Below, one piece after another: positions 40,600 through 44,210 of a stretch of 44,210 nucleotides of DNA. How positions within the stretch are numbered: position 1 is the first letter of the stretch; each line of letters starts with the position of its first letter. The notes under the pieces are model-generated. The model was not told the DNA's origin and made no database searches. It saw only the letters and a list, made by a program, of their open reading frames with translations. Source of the stretch: Mastigamoeba balamuthi (Eukaryota; Evosea; Mastigamoebida; Mastigamoebidae). The translations under genes were made by a program, and so were the position numbers. The stretch lies in the NCBI GenBank assembly GCA_902651635.1, contig CACRSC010001919.1, positions 8,479-52,688 on the forward strand. Reading direction: 5' to 3'.

Positions 40600-42731
40600 C
40601 TTCTGCACAGTGCCAGTGCCACAATCGATTGAATTTCAGGACAGCTTGTCGTTGAACCCCAACACCCAATTTCGTTTTCGGTTTGAAATTTCGGAAATCA
40701 AGTTTCTATCTTCTCCTGGCTATCTTGATGTTTTTCATGTTGGCCATGAGTTTAGTGATTGTAGTGATTGTAGCGACGTGCGCGATGTATTTGCACCTCT
40801 AGCATATTGAGCATTTGATTGTGCGAGCACTAGTCACGTTGTACTTGCATTGGCAAATAACGTGATGTGAAGTTGTGGCACACTGGGTGCAGTATGCTCA
40901 CCCGATCTTAATTCATATGTTCTGTGGTTTATCTCTTTCCTTGTCATGCACGGGGTTGTCCTTCTGTGCTTGAGTGCTCTCTGGATAAGGATGTGATTGG
41001 GGTTTGGGGATGTGGTGTCTTTTTGTACTGTCTGTTGTGGTAACATAGTTGCAAGATTTGCTTCGTGATAGTTGTGGTCACAGGTGAGCAGCCTGGGCAT
41101 TCTAAGTTTCCACTCTGATTCAGCATAAAATCCTGAATTTTCGAATGTGTTTCTAACAGGAATCAAACTCACCAATGATAATGTATCTTATTTAACAAGA
41201 AAATCAGAAATGAGAATTTTGAAATTAATATGTGATTTAATCAAGGTAGGGTATTATGAGCAATTGTAAGGTTTGCCACCTACAACACATGTAAGTCAGC
41301 AAGAGTGGTTTGGTTGATATCTCCATGATCATCACCATGTCCTCCATCCAGCATTGTCCAGCTGGATGATAATGTGGGTGGTTTACTGAAACACAGCTGA
41401 AGAGAATCAGGAATACAATCTTCTGAAGCAGCTCTAAGAAATAATGTGCATTAACATGAGCCTGTTAAGAAAATGAGAAAAACGAAATGAAATGCCAAAA
41501 GTACCTTGAAAACAGGATTCCACTTGGTTGATTCTTGCTCTAGCAAGGTGCAGGTATAACAGTTGCCACAGAAATACTGGCAAATCTGATCTGATAAGTC
41601 AAATGATAGTTGCCATTGATCCCATGCCCCCATACCCCATTCCTTGATCATTTCCTCTGACATCTGACGAATTGTTCATGCACCATGAAAGGCTGACGAA
41701 ACCCTCACTGTCATCAGGGCTGACATATTTATCCTTGCTTACTTCCCGTGCCTGGCTTACAATCCAGTAAGTGCAATGAGGTTCAATACATGAACTGAGA
41801 GAGTGTCAAATTCAATAGTGAGTAGCAACTTTATACAGAGAAAGAGCAGATTTCGGGCTGAAATCTGATGCTTCTGATTCCTTTTCTTTGATTTCACTGA
41901 AAATCTTTTTCACTGAAAAGTGATCAATCCTCAAAGAGAGAAGAGGCACACAGATGCTGAAAAGAGATGAACTCATAGTTACTTTGACCAACATCAAAGC
42001 AGTGAAACAGATAATAAAATGGATATGCATGAACACGAGGCCCTGAAGCACCCACATGCTTCTTTTTAGATGCTCTGACCACTGCCAGGGCAGCTTGTCT
42101 CTTGGAAATCTGAGGCATCTATAACAGTCTATCCAGTGTTAACAGAGAATTCAACCAAGAAACAGAGAGCCACAAACCTCTGGGGCTGGTGAAGCACAGC
42201 TACAGTGTCTTTGGATCACTGCAGCTCGTCCATCACCCTTTGCCAACATGACAGCAAAAAGAGACTGGGGAAATATCTACCAAAATAGATACAATGACAT
42301 CTACTTGGCCAGAGCCCCCCTGGCGGTTAGAGATTAGTTCATGACATTTTCGCAGGATTATTTTCGGAGAAATAGAGTGGTATTTCAGTTTATCTGTGCA
42401 ATACAACAGCGATTCCTTTTACTCAGGCAGAAATGCAGATTAAGAGAGATGCATGGCATCACTTTCTGCATTTTCCCAGGCAACCTCTCCAGCGTCAGTC
42501 GCCTTTGTGGGCCTCAGGCACGACATGGGAGGGGGGCGAAGGACAACGGAGGACAGAATGAGATACTGCGACAGATACCACAGGGATATTTCCAGTGACA
42601 TCACCGCACAGGCGAGCAGCAGTGCAGTTTTGCGGGGACCCTGGAATTCAATCGGTGGCGGTGCACTGAACTCCAAGGTCTGTGCCTCTCTCTGTCCCAC
42701 CACGTGCCCACCGAGGCAACTCTGCAGAGCG
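40600..42731. other. AT-rich island between divergent genes, no recognised gene
   Basis: From about 40620 to 42600 base composition changes abruptly to AT-rich, in a window that is otherwise strongly GC-rich. No protein family is recognised. The minus strand has an open stretch (41663 down to 41505) encoding GMGAWDQWQLSFDLSDQICQ and onward, followed by a possible 43-bp intron (41504-41462, GTACTT...TTAACAG) and 58 more open codons. These splice signals differ from the GTGCGN style elsewhere. Possible readings are a degenerate or foreign gene, a mobile-element remnant, or ordinary spacer. The right end, 42585-42590, holds GATATT upstream of LRR gene G. Confidence 0.5.
40626..42654. repeat. Imperfect 15-bp inverted repeat bounding the AT-rich island
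   Basis: CGATTGAATTTCAGG at 40626-40640 is matched, in inverted orientation, by CCTGGAATTCAATCG at 42640-42654: 14 of 15 positions. The pair sits at the two edges of the AT-rich island. No target-site duplication is evident outside it. It could be a terminal inverted repeat, or a shared upstream element of the two divergent genes, since in gene orientation both read CCTGRAATTCAATCG ahead of a start codon. Confidence 0.5.
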
Positions 42732-44210
42732 ATGCCGATGCCGATGCCGATGCCGACTGGGGTCCGTCGCCGTGCTCGGGGCAGCAGTGCAGACACTGCA
42801 GCCCACGTGAGCCCCCGGCCTCGCACAGCAGATCTGCATGCGCTGCGCTCCCTGGCCGCGCTGCTGGCCGCAGGGGCCGTGCTCGCAGGGCGCCTGGCAG
42901 CCGCTGCGCCGGCGGAGGAGGTGCAGGCGCTGTGCGACTGGCACGCGAGCACCAGCGTGTCCGCGACGTACAGCGAGTGGCCCGACCCCTGCAACTGGAC
43001 GAGCCCCTGCGCCACGCAGCTGCACGGCGTCCGCTGCAGCGGGGGCACCGTGGTGGAGCTGTACGGCCACGTCCCCTCCTCCCCCGAGCAGCGCGGCGCC
43101 TTCTCAGCGGCCAGGCGCAGGGCACTGGGCAACACCGACCTCGCGGGGACCATCCCGCCCAGCACAGCGCTCCTGGGCAGCCTCCGGTTCCTGTGCGCGG
43201 CAGCCCCACCGGGGCAACACGAGGGGCTCACGGCAGGGCACTGCAGGGACCTGCGGAGGAACAGGCTCAGCGGGACAATACCGCCGTCGATCGGGGGCCT
43301 GGCGATGCTCACACTCCTGTGCGCCGGGGCACAGCCGTGCCGGGGACTCGGGGCCACGTGCCTCACAGCTCCGCATCCCGCCACAGGAGGCTGGAGAGAA
43401 ACCGCATCAGTGGCTCCATACCCCCGACCATCGGCAACCTCACGCGGCTGAGCTCTCTGTGCTGGGACCTCTCCAGCAACCATCCCGTCTCACACACGCG
43501 CGCAGTGTCCTCTTCAGCAACAGCCTTGGCGGCAGCATACCACCGTCGGTCGGGGAGCTCTCGCAGCTCAGTGACCTGTGCGCTCCCAGCTGTGCCGGCC
43601 AAGTGCTGACACTGGGCTGCAGGCACCTCGAGCAGAACAACATCAGCGGGACAATACCAGAGACCATTGGCCAGCTCGGGCAGCTGATCCAACTGTGCGC
43701 CAGCCGACCTGGTCGTCTCCGCGTTGCTCTCACACCACCCACCGCGCACCCCAGAGACCTCTTCCTGAACCAGTTGAGTGGGACCATCCCGGCGTGCATC
43801 GGGAACCTGACCCACCTCAGCACTCTGTAGGCCGCACACTTGTGCTCCCGAGGCCTCCCTGCTCACATGCTCGCCGACCAAACAGCAAAGTGCAGCAGAA
43901 CCGCTTGAGTGGGACCATCCCCGAGTCTCTCGGACAGCTGACGCGCATGCGGACAATGTCCACGCACAGAGAAACTCACGCCTCTCACGCATCGCCCACA
44001 GGAACCTGAGCCACAACCAGCTCAGCGGCACGTTGCCGCCGTCCATCGACAGGCTGGGTGATCTGCTGGAACTGTACCTCGCCCCCTCCGTCGCTCGGCA
44101 TCACTGACATCTCTGCAGGGGCGTGGGCAACAACCGCCTGGCAGGGCGCGTCCCCCAGGGGCAGTGCGCCAGCAGAAAGCTGGTCTGGGGCCCTGTGTGC
44201 CCAGGCACAG
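42732..44210 (+). CDS. LRR/sushi-like surface protein G, 5' part, cut by the window end
   Basis: Exons are 42732-43060, 43121-43192, 43247-43318, 43387-43458, 43506-43577, 43623-43694, 43755-43826, 43886-43957, 44002-44073 and 44119 to the window edge. The likely start is the first ATG of an (ATGCCG)n run; a signal core (LAALLAAGAVLAG) and the cap DPCNWTSPC follow. Eight exons of exactly 72 nt each encode one LRR (for example RLSGTIPPSIGGL, NISGTIPETIGQL, QLSGTLPPSIDRL). The last, partial exon begins GVGNNRLAGRVPQGQC, the same junction as gene F, so six-cysteine repeats probably lie beyond the window. Donors include GTGCGC (several), GTACGG, GTGCTG, GTAGGC, GTCCAC and GTACCT; all introns are phase 2. 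It is closest to gene F in cap and layout. Confidence 0.8.

Noticed and set aside
40834-41175. 113-codon minus-strand open frame in the AT-rich island
   Set aside because: It has no ATG at its head, no recognisable motif, and no join to the neighbouring open stretch that I could support.
36284-44210. Plant-type LRR receptor kinase
   Set aside because: The LRR pattern and cap fit, but genes A-F end in a cysteine-rich region and a hydrophobic tail with no kinase; gene G is cut before its end.

Overview
The window is nuclear DNA from a GC-rich, intron-bearing, ciliated microbial eukaryote. It encodes cytosolic ribosomal protein uS10/RPS20, an IFT-dynein intermediate chain (cilia), a PA200/Blm10 proteasome activator, imidazolonepropionase of the AMDHD1 type, a TLC-domain membrane protein, an ER-type acyltransferase and an F-box protein. 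Spliceosomal introns are short (about 43-210 bp) and the standard genetic code fits. I cannot name the lineage from sequence alone; a free-living heterotrophic flagellate is the best guess.

Layout. 1-8.8 kb: housekeeping genes (IFT dynein WD40 protein, imidazolonepropionase, TLC protein, ankyrin protein, TULIP-like lipid-binding protein), then a 1.3 kb gene-free stretch. 8.8-13.8 kb: an intronless PA200/Blm10 gene on the minus strand. 14.4-30.9 kb: five genes (three tandem on +, one on -, one on +) for one family of predicted surface proteins: signal peptide, N-terminal LRR cap, plant-style LRRs (LSGTIP type), 4-15 six-cysteine sushi-like repeats and a hydrophobic C-terminal tail resembling a GPI signal. 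31.4-35.9 kb: acyltransferase, small acidic nuclear protein, RPS20 and an unknown protein. 36.3-38.2 kb: a sixth LRR/sushi-like gene. 38.3-40.6 kb: F-box gene. 40.6-42.7 kb: an AT-rich island unlike the rest. 42.7 kb to the end: a seventh LRR family gene, cut by the window edge.

Most notable biology: the LRR/sushi-like family looks like an actively diversifying cell-surface recognition repertoire. In the LRR part almost every repeat is its own 72-nt exon between phase-2 introns. One 2,563-bp unit is tandemly duplicated almost perfectly, and a 446-bp block of sushi-like repeats is about 99% identical between two genes 8 kb apart. What the proteins bind is unknown; adhesion, prey recognition and self/non-self recognition are inferences.

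A second strong signal is splicing. Introns in unrelated genes begin mainly with GTGCGN, and several begin with GC (GCACGC, GCACGT, GCGCGC), instead of GTRAGT. Most end in CAG, many with a CTRAC-like branch site.

Three single-N gaps lie in the window. Two are flanked by near-identical sequence on both sides (unmerged contig overlaps), and one apparently deletes about eight codons of a sushi-like repeat.
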